Assembly: GCA_013115135.1 (NCBI GenBank)
Contig: JABANP010000749.1
Location: forward strand, 1 to 19,410
Source: Perkinsus olseni
Taxonomy: Eukaryota; Perkinsozoa; Perkinsida; Perkinsidae
Reading direction: 5' to 3'
DNA length: 19,410 bases
The notes below the pieces were generated by a model. That model saw only the letters and a program-made list of their open reading frames with translations, had not been told where the DNA came from and did no database searches. A program made the translations under genes and the position numbers. Below, piece by piece: positions 8,915 to 17,996 of this stretch (position 1 is the stretch's first letter; each line of letters begins with the position of its first letter).

Positions 8915-8976
8915 GCAAATATCGATTACAATGGCGTGCGCTTTCCCTGTAGCAAATATCGATCGGTCGATCGATA
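8915..8976 (+). promoter_or_regulatory. Candidate RPS17 upstream element: duplicated GCAAATATCGAT and palindrome
   Basis: GCAAATATCGAT occurs at 8915-8926 and again at 8952-8963, 129 and 92 bases before the RPS17 ATG. The second copy runs into TATCGATCG/GT/CGATCGATA (8957-8976), a perfect 9-base-arm palindrome. The position suggests a promoter or leader element; this is inference. A pyrimidine stretch ending in AG at 8951-8952 could also be a leader splice acceptor. Confidence 0.4.
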
Positions 8977-9043
8977 GGGAGCTTCGAAAGCGCGAGCCCG
9001 TTCTCAAACCTTACAAGGCTTCCATCAAGCTTCGACTACTACC

Positions 9044-9680
9044 ATGGGACGCGTTCGCACCAAGACCGTTAAGCGCGCTGCTAGGCACATCGTTGAGAAG
9101 TACTACAGCAAGCTCACCCTCGACTTCCAGCTCAACAAGAAGATCTCCGAGGAGGTTGCCATCATCCCTTCCAAGAGACTGAGGAACAAGATCGCCGGTT
9201 TCGTCACCCATTTGATGAAGCGCATCCAGAAGTAGGAGCCCATTTTATGCTACCAGCCCGACTGTAACTGTTTTTCTTCCTCAGGGGACCCGTCCGCGGT
9301 ATCTCTCTCAAGCTTCAGGAGGAGGAGCGCGAGCGTAAGATGGACTTCGTGCCCGAGAAGTCTGAGGTTGACACCGAGCACATCGTCGTCGATACCGACA
9401 CTGCTGAGATGCTCAAGTAAGGACTGCCGCCAAATGCGGGTTGCCAGCTAGGCGGAGGAAGGCTGGGTCAATGGCAACAGCGTTTTTCTAATTAGCTGGG
9501 CTCATAGTAGTGGACGGTCGACATTCACTTGTCGAAGGCAGGCGCTTCAAGCACCACTGCTCCCCTGTTGCTTCTTTGCACGCGTGTTTATTCTCTTTCT
9601 CTCTCAGGGAACTCAACATGGACCAGCTCCCCAACATCGAGGTCTCCGACCGCATGGGCTATGCGCGTCGTCGTTACTAG
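9044..9680 (+). CDS. RPS17: 40S ribosomal protein S17 (eS17)
   Basis: Three exons (9044-9231, 9285-9416, 9608-9680) encode 130 residues, close to the usual 130-140. The protein begins [20 protein letters not shown], continues with [20 protein letters not shown], crosses intron 1 into [18 protein letters not shown], and ends in [15 protein letters not shown]. This matches eukaryotic eS17, a basic protein of the small-subunit head near the mRNA path, acting in the cytosol after assembly in the nucleolus. Introns are 53 nt (donor GTAGGA, acceptor CTCAG) and 191 nt (donor GTAAGG, acceptor CTCAG), both phase 2. Without splicing, the first exon runs into TAG at 9233. The context ACC before ATG suits initiation. 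Codon use is C-rich at third positions compared with the neighbours, as expected for a highly expressed gene. Confidence 0.97.
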
Positions 9681-10743
9681 ATGCTTAGTGCCCACCAGTA
9701 GCCGTCGTTGGAAGTCCTTTTCTTCCTTGGAGTATCGTGTTGTTTTACTGTTCTGTTACCAGTATGGTTATTATAGTGGCCCTTGGTCAGTGACGAAAGA
9801 CTCATTTTGGCTCCTATTGGAGCCTGGTAGAGTCGGTATCCTGAGACCTGGAAATGGGCAGGGGAGAGTTAAGGTCGGTCTGTGATGAATGGCTCCTTTT
9901 TTGAACGCTTGGCTTCTGATCATCAATGAAGCGAACGAGCCGCCACTTCTGAGACCACTTAGAATGAACTAATATGATGATACCCCATTTGAATACTTGC
10001 TACGCTCGACCTCTGGGTGTGACGAATTTGCAACCACCAAGATCTCTGAAGCCCATTGAACTCCGCGCTTATCGGTTCCAATTTTACTCTCCCGGTCGGC
10101 TAAGTCCACTTGGCCGGGAGCCCCGATGCGGCGCTAGAACGAGCCTGTGTTCGTCTTGAACCCCAAGGGACAGCAAGGGATCTGTCCAGTGGCGAATTCG
10201 GACGGAATATCTTAAAGTTACTATCACAACTTCTGTTTATTCTGAACTGTTATGGGTGTTGAACTACCTCATTCTGGAACTCAGAGTTGATTCAAGGAGC
10301 ACATTTCAATGGTCTGAATCAGTTGCAGGATCGTTTTCGAGTTCAGAGCTAGGTAGCCGAGCAGAGCCGTTGATTCACATGGTTTAAGTGTCGACTGTAA
10401 TCACGGCTCTTTTCGTATGACGGCACAGACCCTTGCTCAGCTAGGACTTTAAAGTGAAAGTTTTGTAGATTTCGCCTGTGTGTGAGTTTCAAGTCCAACT
10501 TCGTAAGCAGTCTTAGTCGGACTAGCACCGATATTTCTTGTTCCAAAAGGGACGAGTTTAGGCAAGTTAGGCAGGCAATTTGCCTGTAGTGTGGTAGCCC
10601 TTGCTGTTACATATGCGGTACTTAATCAGGTGTAGTTGCAGTTGCTTTCGCCTTCTCAATAGTGACTTGAGTGCTACTGGTCTCTATGATCTTCACTTGG
10701 AGTGCTCAGTTCCGACCTATTCCGTCCTTTCAATGACGCTGGA
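9681..10743. other. Intergenic stretch between RPS17 and the ankyrin gene
   Basis: No gene is supported here. It contains the RPS17 3' end, short frames without domains, and the degenerate foldback element at 10264-10356. A CGGTCGGCTAAGTCC...TTGGCCGGGAG inverted stretch lies near 10091-10120. I see no RNA gene. Confidence 0.5.
10264..10356. repeat. Foldback element (ACTCAGAAT family), degenerate copy 3
   Basis: CTACCTC with GAACTCAGAGTTGATTC on the left is matched in reverse by GAATCAGTTGCAGG, GAGTTCAGAGC and AGGTAG on the right. The loop includes CATTTCA, as in copy 1. The arms contain indels, so this looks like an older insertion. Confidence 0.5.
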
Positions 10744-12637
10744 ATGACCTCAAGTTTTCTCGACGTTTTCGGAGTCGGCTACTTCGGCCCTCGAGAGTTG
10801 TGCCAGTACCTCGGCCCCACCAGCTCGCTCACGCTCGCCAGTACTATCCGATACACGCTTTTGGATGCTGATCGTACCTTTCTAGTCACCTGCCAATCCA
10901 TGAACCGTTCAATACCGCCAACCCTGGTCCAAGAGCTATCCCGCTCAGCTGACCAATTGAACTCCCTTGAAACTAAACCGATTCCCGCGCTTATCTTCGA
11001 CCATATGAAGAGTCGGCTACTAGTGGACGATTGCCTTGATCTCATATGTGGGTCAGTGTACGCGCTCTCACCGTCAACGACATGCGTAGATACACTCATT
11101 TGCCGACGCTCGGCCGCAGAGGGCCGCTCAGTGGCTTCAGAGACGGCCTTGGTACCGATGTAAAATGCTCGCTTCTCTCACGGTGGCATGAGGGTCTGTT
11201 CGGCTAGGTTCGATCTCCTGGGGCCGATCTTGAACGAGTGGCAAAACACAACCCGGCTGGGTCCGCGGGACACGGTGGAAGCATCCGGAGTTGGTCACAA
11301 GGACCTCCTCAGAATCATGAAACGGCTATCAGGTCCTCGTCTGCGTTGCCTTCGGTAACGATGCCGTGAGAATCTTGATGCTCCTCCTGGCGCTCGGCGC
11401 CGACCCTGACCACTCCCCGCCCGACTGGCCTTACTTACGCCCGGTCATCATAGCGTCACGACGGTACCCTTCCCGTAGAAGAATTTTACCATCTGTTTTT
11501 TTCTCAGAGGGGACCGACGAATTCTCGAGCTTTTATTAAACGCAGCAGACACCTCCATAGTAGACCGCCGCGCGGAGGCTTTCGTCAGCAGTGACTTCAG
11601 GTTTCCTGCTCGACCGTGCGCCCTACCCCGCCTCTTCTACCAGCGGTTGCATCTTGTGACACAGCTGTCTGTGAGCTGTTGTTAGCAAAGAAAGCGGACG
11701 TGAACGAGGCCGACAAGTGGGTCGAGCCTTTGCTTTGAGATACGCCTCGCCCTCCTGAATATGTTTTCACGCGTAAAATCAGTTTATCGAACAATCCCTA
11801 TTGAAGTGCACGGTAACAGCTCTCTTCGGTGAGGCTTACCAGGCCATCCGTGGAAGAGTTTGGCCCAGAGCAGTGGGTTGAATAACAAACTTTTTATCGG
11901 AAGCCGTTCAGAATCACTGAGCGTGTTCATAAGGCTGCCTCTGCTGAATTTCATGAGCTCTCAGGATCGCGTTCAACGTGTGAGAGGCGATCCTAGGAGC
12001 GCTGTTCAAACTCACGAGAGGTCTACTGAACACTCGGATGAAATTACGGGGTCGTCCACTAGAGGGTGTAGGGCACCTTAAGCCGGCTCCTGCGGCAACT
12101 CCCGGGCTAGCTGAACAGCTCAACCATCTCCATGGTGCGACCGTACCTACTTCCATCCCAATTGAGCCGGAGAGAGCACGAAACTTGGAATTGACACCCG
12201 TTAACTAGAGGAGGCGTGCTGCTGTTGCTTCTCAGTTGTTGCTCATAGTCAACACAAGACCGGGAGGTGTGTAAAGGCTTTCTATCTAGTTTTTCCGCTA
12301 ACTCGTTCGAGGGAAATCGGCTAAGGCGATTGGCGCAGAGTGAGTACCAGCTGGAGAAGTACTTCATGTAGGTTGACGGGCACGACGCCCCTACACGTCG
12401 CGACCCGTTGCTCGAGCAAACGGATGTGTGAGTTCCTCCTCTACCGCGGCGCCAATCCGAGTAGACTGGACGCAGCGGGGAGGTCTGCGCTGGACGAGGC
12501 CGACGAAGCCGAGGTTGATTCGGTGGGCAGCAGACGACCTCGCAGGGGGCACCCTAGCTGCTTTTTTTCAGGTGGCCGAAATCATACGGGCTTTTTCACC
12601 GTCGACATATCTCACTTGTTTCGGACAACGGAAATGA
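10744..12637 (+). CDS. Ankyrin-repeat protein, seven exons
   Basis: Exons 10744-11159, 11208-11274, 11333-11463, 11508-11559, 11601-11716, 12372-12522 and 12572-12637 join in consistent phases to 332 residues. Introns are 48, 58, 44, 41, 655 and 49 nt, all GT-AG. Residues 160-321 form about five ankyrin repeats: TVLVCVAFGNDAVRILMLLL with GADPD; IIASRRGDRRILELLLNAAD; PPLLPAVASCDTAVCELLLA with ADVNEAD; GTTPLHVATRCSSKRMCEFL with GANPSRLD; and a final GRSALDEADEAEVDSVAEII. Several repeats are complete only after splicing, which supports the model. The first 140 residues carry a segment like an F-box (PRELCQYLGPTSSLTLAS), but this is weak. Ankyrin repeats bind proteins; the partner is unknown. ATG 10744 is the first in-frame ATG, and a 5' exon cannot be excluded. 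The second intron could instead be 11290-11332. Confidence 0.82.
11762..11795. repeat. ACTCAGAAT-family fragment in the ankyrin-gene intron
   Basis: TTTTCACGCGTAAAATCAG matches the loop of copy 1 (near 7490), and CAGTTTATCGAACA matches the flank of copy 2 (near 8475). The fragment therefore links the two copies as one family. It lies in the 655-nt intron, by far the longest of this gene, and its insertion may explain that length. Confidence 0.65.
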
Positions 12638-13948
12638 CTATTTGTCGCAACTCGCATTATGTAACATCGTTGCTACCTTATTTTCTCAATAACCATATGA
12701 TTGAGTTTCCCAGTCTTATGAACACGATCCCCCTCGAGAGAACAAGAGGGCACAATGCCATGCCTGTGTCGTTGCCTACCAAACTACCACACCATCATCC
12801 GCTCAGCCATTTCTTATTCCCATCACGTTGCAGGGTGGAGCACACGGAGGCACAGTCGCTTCAAACGACTCTTTTGACCCAACTCATGATTCGTGAGAGC
12901 CCGTGGGTGGCCTTCGTGACCCAGGCTCGAGATTTTGGTATGCTGTTCCCGGGTCTTCTACGGTCGATCGTTTCGTGAGTACCGTCCTCGATATCAGTGT
13001 GTGGCGCGCAAGCCGGCGCCCTTGGAGCGAAAAGGCGTGACTAACTGTACCACGGGCTGCCTGATGCGTAGTGGACCAATCCAATCGATTCTTTCAACGT
13101 TGTACTCGTTGCCGATGTGCTACAACTGACAAGTAATGTTAGAGTTGTTAGTAGAGCCGTCAGAGTTAGGCGGGCCAATGTATATGCGTACACATGAAGT
13201 TCTTAACGAGTGAACTATCCTCGAAGTTGCCCTTTTCGTATATCGGCTCGTTCCGGCCTATCATGTTCGTTAGTCGTTGACTTGCCCTACTATCGTTAGT
13301 GCTCCTGCGACCCCCTCAGTAAGTAACGAATAGCAGTTGCTGTTGAGCCCAGCCAGCCCCTATCTACTCAATATTGGCGATACTCGTGAACACGACGACC
13401 TCGATGCTCTGAGAGCAACCTTGCTTGATGAACAGGGCTTATTCAACAGGCTAAACCGTTCCCCACGGAAAGATACTTGCTAAGCCTAACTAAGCCGTAT
13501 TGTCGGCGTTGGACTTGGGACTCACGCACACTCACGAACACAACAATTTACTGTCTCAAATTTGCCATTTATCCAGCAACGGGAGCACTCCATAAATCGT
13601 CGCTAGCTACCACTGAAGGACTGTACTCCCAACTTCTCGACTAAGTGAGAACAGAACGAACATGTTATTCGCCGCCCCGAGACTTCGCGGCATGAAAGCT
13701 CTTATATGATGCGAAGAACGGAGTAAACCAACAGAAATTGACGGAAGGCTGCTCAGAGAGGGGTGAGCCGCTCGACATACGATAAAAAATCATCCGACTT
13801 ACAACCGCAAGAAAGGTTGATGAAAATGTTCGCAATGGTGATAATATGAAGCAAATTTCACTTAGTGAAACTGCTCAAGGCCTCAAGATCTCCGACCTAT
13901 CCACGATAAGATGGATCGGTCTACCACGACTGAAGTGTTCGGAATCGT
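12638..13948. other. Intergenic stretch without recognised gene
   Basis: The frame 12340-12978 runs past the spliced stop of the ankyrin gene but shows no domain after 12572. The only structure I see is the second copy of the dispersed repeat at 13461-13545. The 3' ends of the convergent ankyrin and cysteine-rich genes fall here. Confidence 0.5.
13461..13545 (+). repeat. Dispersed repeat, copy 2
   Basis: CCCACGGAAA, TAACTAAGCC, GGCGTTGGACTTGGGACT and CACGCACACTCACGAACACA follow in the same order as at 4811-4895. No coding frame resembling the methyltransferase start follows, so this is not a duplicated gene. Confidence 0.55.
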
Positions 13949-14815
13949 CTAGGCCACAAGCCTGGATTGCAAATCTTGGACGTCACAATAGCAGGCATGG
14001 CTAGTTATGTTGTGACAGTGTCCTTCGCCGAACTCCACGTTCTGGCAATAGTCATTGTAATTGGTACAATTGCTTGAAAGGCAGTCGAACTTCCCACCAG
14101 GGGTACTGGTAGTAGTGGCAGTTGTAGTAGCACTAGTGGTCGCAGTACCAGTAGTCGCAGTACCAGTAGTCGCAGTAGTAGCAGTAGTGGCAGTACCAGT
14201 AGTAGCAGTAGTGGCAGTACCAGTGGTGGCGGTAGTAGTGTTACTTGGGGAAGTAGTGGTGAAAGTAGTCGGGTTGGTAGTAGTTGTCGGCACAGGACAA
14301 GTGCAGCCCTTGGTGATATTCAAATGGCAATGCCCACGGCCATACTCGTAATTCAGGCAGTAGTCTCCAGGTAGCCCACAGTCTTCAGAGAGGCAGTCCC
14401 TCTTGCCAGGGTATGGGCCAGGCGTTACATCGCAGGTGCAATACTGGCTGGAATCTGTATGACAATAGCCCGAACCTTGAGCGACGTTCTGGCAGTAATC
14501 GCTGAACGAAGTGCAGTTGCTTGACATACAGGCATACCCGTGAGGAGTGGGAGTTGTGGTACTAGTCGTGCCAGTCCCAGTAGTAGTGTTGCCCGGAGAC
14601 GAGGTAGGCGTGGTGCTCCCGGGAGACGAGGTGGGCGTGGTGCTAGCCGGAGACGGCCCAGGTGTAGTTCCCCCTGTCGGCTGAGCCGTTGTTGCGTTGC
14701 CCCCACCGCCCCCGCCGCCACAACCACTTAGAGAGGCCGTCAAGAGGGCCGTCATAACGCCGATGAGATACACATTTTTAAGGTACATTTTGTTGGTAAA
14801 TCTGAGGAAACGCAT
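13949..14815 (-). CDS. Secreted protein with three six-cysteine modules and Thr-rich linkers
   Basis: This intronless protein has 288 residues. Hydrophobic residues 12-30 form a likely signal peptide or anchor, followed by a Gly run (31-39) and a Pro/Thr/Ser linker. Three modules then follow at about 94-130, 138-174 and 242-279, each with exactly the spacing C-x4-C-x6-C-x9-C-x7-C-x-C, an aromatic residue before the third Cys (DYC) and a G-x-C-H core. I do not recognise the module as a named domain; three disulphides per module are likely. The linker between modules 2 and 3 is a Thr/Ala/Gly tract (about 176-238) that could be heavily O-glycosylated like a mucin. There is no C-terminal hydrophobic tail for a GPI anchor. 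A second ATG (residue 10) would give a shorter signal peptide. A surface or secreted role is inference. Confidence 0.8.
   Translation of the reverse strand: MRFLRFTNKMYLKNVYLIGVMTALLTASLSGCGGGGGGGNATTAQPTGGTTPGPSPASTTPTSSPGSTTPTSSPGNTTTGTGTTSTTTPTPHGYACMSSNCTSFSDYCQNVAQGSGYCHTDSSQYCTCDVTPGPYPGKRDCLSEDCGLPGDYCLNYEYGRGHCHLNITKGCTCPVPTTTTNPTTFTTTSPSNTTTATTGTATTATTGTATTATTATTGTATTGTATTSATTTATTTSTPGGKFDCLSSNCTNYNDYCQNVEFGEGHCHNITSHACYCDVQDLQSRLVA
14095..14265 (-). repeat. Coding minisatellite for the Thr/Ala/Gly linker
   Basis: The plus strand is a run of GTAGTAGTGGCAGTACCA-like units, with 12- to 18-base periods and exact recurrences of GTAGTCGCAGTACC. It encodes the ATTGTATTATTG tract on the minus strand. 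Such repeats change length readily, so alleles may differ here. The Val-rich plus-strand frame is only its shadow. Confidence 0.85.
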
Positions 14816-15325
14816 GCCGAATTAGAATTAAAACGATAGCAAACCGCACAGAGCCCAATTCGGGATGAGAGGAGGTACTATTTATCTCGTGAAGAGCATC
14901 TCGCCGTAGAGACTGCACGCATGCACATGGCCGTTCTTAGAGGAAGCGCCCATTCAAAAGACTCCATCAAGATCCCCTCCCCCACGACAGCCAGACTGTT
15001 CATAGGCGCCCCATCTGAGTATCCACAATAACCGCAAGGCCTGGAATTTATCGCAATAAAGGTGTTTATCGACTGGTTTGGATGAGGATAGAGAATTCAC
15101 GCGATGTGACGCGGCAGTCGTGGCCTGACTTGCACGCATGCGCAAGCAGCGCACGGCCTGGGCGAATACGAAGCCAGCGGCTTCAAGCTACTACCCGCCC
15201 TGCTGAAATGACTCGAGCAACCGGTTCGACGATTATCGACGACCCCTTCTCATGTCGGGCGGCCCCGCCACCGGTCGCAGGAGCTCCTCAGCTCACTGAG
15301 CAGTTACCGGTTCTCACGACGAAGA
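14816..15325. other. Upstream region of the cysteine-rich gene
   Basis: I see no gene here. It would hold the promoter and leader of the minus-strand gene ending its 5' side at 14815, and the left flank of the recombinase element. No clear TATA-like or repeat signal is seen. Confidence 0.4.
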
Positions 15326-16047
15326 GTTCCGACACCTCCTCGAGACCGGATTCGCGAATGCAGACCCGGTGTAGCTAGGGTAAGGAGATCACGTCAAGAC
15401 CATGAAACTCCACAACCCCGAGCCACTCCGGGTCCCCCCACCTCGTAGAAACTCTAGCGTCGTACAAAAGGAAGAAACCTGTCCAACTTGCTACTCCGAC
15501 ACCAGTGAACGCTTGCTCGCTGTTAACGACTGCCACGAGGTTACAACCCGATCAGCTAAACAGAGCTCAGTAAGTCTAATCGACTCGACTCGGCGTCGAA
15601 CGCCATGCTCAACACCCACGTCTCATCTCGCATGCCAAATCACGGACTACCACGTAGCCACTGCCACAGGCTGTGGCCCACAGCCGCTATACACTACAGC
15701 GCACTAAACTACTACCACAGATTTTCCAGTCACGGATCTGTGCAAAAGGTTGTTGAACAAGCTACTAACCTGTGTGATTGAACCTAGTAGGCACCCTCGT
15801 GCAAACCCTACCAACATGAATACAAGCCCGATCACTCCATGAAGGCTAAGCCCCGAATCCAGATGGACATAGCACCACGCTCGGCCAGAACCTGACCCGC
15901 CTAAGCAGCACTCCCGTGAAAGTCGTTCACCTCACCTATCCTCTCCGCAGGAGAATACAGAAAAACCATCACAAGAATCTTTGGACGCCCAAATTGCGCC
16001 GGCTGGCCTTCAGAGGGAAACACGAGGAAGGCAGGCAGTCAGAAAAC
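15326..16047 (-). repeat. Left inverted arm (B'-A'-U')
   Basis: Read as reverse complement, this matches 17997-18560 and then the start of block B, with scattered substitutions and an extra stretch of about 50 bases near 15730-15780. It is more diverged than the right-side copies are from one another. A shared peptide frame (KLRRLAFRGKHEEGRQSEN) is open in both arms, on opposite strands; it may be a relic of the element's protein. Confidence 0.8.
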
Positions 16048-16198
16048 CTGCCACCCCAATTCAGCTGGGGCAAGGCGGGCAATGAAAGATTCACCCTTAC
16101 GCCCCCAGCTTCGTACTCTAACACCTTTCTCAAACGCTTCCTCGAAACAGTCGCACACAAAAACAAGGTGACACCACGGCAACATATATGACCCAGGA

Positions 16199-17002
16199 CT
16201 ACGCAACCTGCGACACACAGTCATCGGTCAATACTGAGGCGAAGGAAGCAAATCGTGTGAACCTATCACTATGATCCCGGCCATAGGCCGTCATGATACA
16301 CGCAGGAGTAGACCACCTTCCATGATCCACCAAATCCGTTAACAACACCCCAGCATGTAACATTAAATTAGTCCCCGTTCTTCTCATAGAATGGGAAGTC
16401 CCTCGTCCCTCACCGGAAGAGGCCCGCTGGATGAGATCCCGCAAATCCAAATCCAACTCCTCATAAGACGAAGCAAAAAGGGGACCAACCATGCCTTCTG
16501 TCGCACACCACCATTCACGCAATCTGTGGTAGGGACAGACAACTTCGTCGCACGGACCCTCGCCTCCGTAACAACAGCCTATAACAGTTTTTCGGCCTCT
16601 GGCTCGTTGGTCCGTCTTCGCCCGGACTATCGAAAGAATAGCATAAGGACGTTTCTGCTCACCGTGTTCTACCCAGGTTACACTACTGCGATCAAGCTCG
16701 ACCAACTCCCGCAACCTCAACAAGCCGCACACTCCCACCAAGAAAACCACTGGAGCGGCCTGCCTCCCAGACTCCGGGCGCGACAACGCCACCACACGGA
16801 TCTCAGACTTGGTCAAAGTGCGAGCTCGCAGCGGTTCTTGCCATCCCAAGATCCGATTAGCACCCAACACTCCTATACTAGTGCGTTGTAGTGTGTAGCG
16901 GCTGTCGCAGTGGCTACGTGATAGTCCGGGATTTGGCCTGCGAGATGAGACGTGTCTGTTGAGCATGGTGTTCGACGCCGAGTCGAGTCGATTAGACTTC
17001 AT
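16199..17002 (-). CDS. Tyrosine recombinase of the DIRS-like element
   Basis: The frame has 267 residues. The catalytic set of tyrosine recombinases is present: box I GLLRLREL (Arg96), Lys129 in RAKTDQ, box II HSMRRTGTNLMLHAGV (His204, Arg207), GRW (Trp230 at the usual His/Trp place) and the nucleophile candidate Tyr240 in MTAYG. Such enzymes join a circular DNA copy to the target through a phosphotyrosine link. The first 44 residues are encoded by repeat block A and recur unchanged at the start of two other frames (18423 and 18691, minus strand) that then diverge exactly at the block edge. The natural N-terminus is therefore probably lost, and the enzyme is N-terminally truncated or fused. 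No internal stop affects the catalytic part. Confidence 0.88.
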   Translation of the reverse strand: MKSNRLDSASNTMLNRHVSSRRPNPGLSRSHCDSRYTLQRTSIGVLGANRILGWQEPLRARTLTKSEIRVVALSRPESGRQAAPVVFLVGVCGLLRLRELVELDRSSVTWVEHGEQKRPYAILSIVRAKTDQRARGRKTVIGCCYGGEGPCDEVVCPYHRLREWWCATEGMVGPLFASSYEELDLDLRDLIQRASSGEGRGTSHSMRRTGTNLMLHAGVLLTDLVDHGRWSTPACIMTAYGRDHSDRFTRFASFASVLTDDCVSQVA

Positions 17003-17525
17003 GAGTTCTATTTGGCTGATCGGCTTGTGACCTCGTGGCAGTCTTTAACAGCGAGCGAGCGTTCACTGGTGTCGGAGTAGCGAGTCGGAGAGGTTTCTCC
17101 CTTTTGTACGACGCTAGCGTTTCTACGAGGTGGGGGGACCCGGAGTGGCTCGGGGTTTTGGAGTTTCATGGTCTTGACGTAATCTCCTTACCCTAGCTAC
17201 TCCCGGGTCTGCATTCGCGAATCCGGTCTCGAGGAGGTGTCGGACACCTAGTGTCCCCTCTCTCGGGTTCTGGTTTCGCGTATGCCTCTCCCAACCTCAG
17301 CGTCTATGGGTTTCCATCGTAGAGAAATGCGGAACGATTTCTTGTGGGGGAAACCTCTAGCTGTGGTTCCAAGTGATTAGGATCACGCTTGTGTGTGCGG
17401 CTCGGGCGAGCGCGAAAGGTTGTGCGGGCTGTGGCACCCGATGACTGGCTAGTGAGCTAGTCGTGGAGTAATATATGGAGGTGTTGGTGGATGTGCAACG
17501 AAGTGTTATAGCTCTTTCCCATCCC
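16872..17525 (-). repeat. Internal A-B repeat pair
   Basis: Block A (16872-17137) begins at CCTATACTAGTGCGTTG and ends at a GGGGGGACC run. Block B continues to CTCTTTCCCATCCC at 17525. It is nearly identical to 18561-19214, differing by a few single-base indels. It separates the RNase H and recombinase parts of the element. Confidence 0.9.
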
Positions 17526-17678
17526 ATAAATTAACTGAGCAGAAAAACGCTCCCGTCTTTACTATACTCAAGTATAGCTCGTCAGTCGTAGTTCGGCTCC
17601 CATGTTTCACTTCAACGCAACATAAGTATCGTCCAGAAACATGCGCGCCGTGTTCAACTCATCATTCTCTCACGGGTC

Positions 17679-17993
17679 TTAACGTTGAGACTCTATTGTA
17701 CTCTGCAATTCCTCAGGACTAACATACTCCTGTATTAATCCCCCCGGATGATATTCAGAGTCCCGTGAAAGTCTATCGGCTGCAACATTCAATTCACCGT
17801 TGATGTGGTAGACGCCCTTAGTTCCTTCACCGATGCTCATTCCGTCCGTCATCAGCTGCGTTATAGCAGCGACGAGATTCGCCGGGCCAACTTTCGAGGA
17901 GAATCCTTTCCGGATGAGGGTAACCCCTGATAACGAGTCCGACAGAATCCACATCTGATCACTCCTGTACCCTCGTCGTCTTGCCAAGACCAC
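17679..17993 (-). pseudogene. Retroelement RNase H domain remnant
   Basis: This is a frame of 104 codons. WILSDSLSGVTLI (Asp19) and HINGELNVAADRLSR (residues 63-77, with the N-x-x-A-D-x-L-S-R signature and Asp73) are typical of the C-terminal part of RNase H in DIRS and Ty3-like pol proteins. The frame opens only a few bases from the edge of the right inverted arm and has no ATG. The reverse transcriptase and the first part of RNase H are missing, which suggests a deletion at that junction. Confidence 0.72.
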
Positions 17994-17996
17994 ACC

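Noticed and set aside
9803..9813. CATTTTGGCTC, an 11-base match to the core of the dinoflagellate/perkinsid spliced leader
   Set aside because: It lies after the RPS17 stop codon, lacks the rest of the leader and the following donor, and could be chance.
12340..12978. Long plus-strand frame of 212 codons read as one gene
   Set aside because: Only 12372-12522 has ankyrin character; splicing into 12572 in another frame continues the repeat, and the rest of this frame has none.
14061..14351. Val-rich plus-strand frame of 96 codons
   Set aside because: It reads the Thr-linker minisatellite backwards; the minus frame has a signal peptide and regular cysteine modules.
16391..16891. Plus-strand frame of 166 codons
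   Set aside because: It is the shadow of the tyrosine recombinase, whose catalytic residues are clear on the minus strand.
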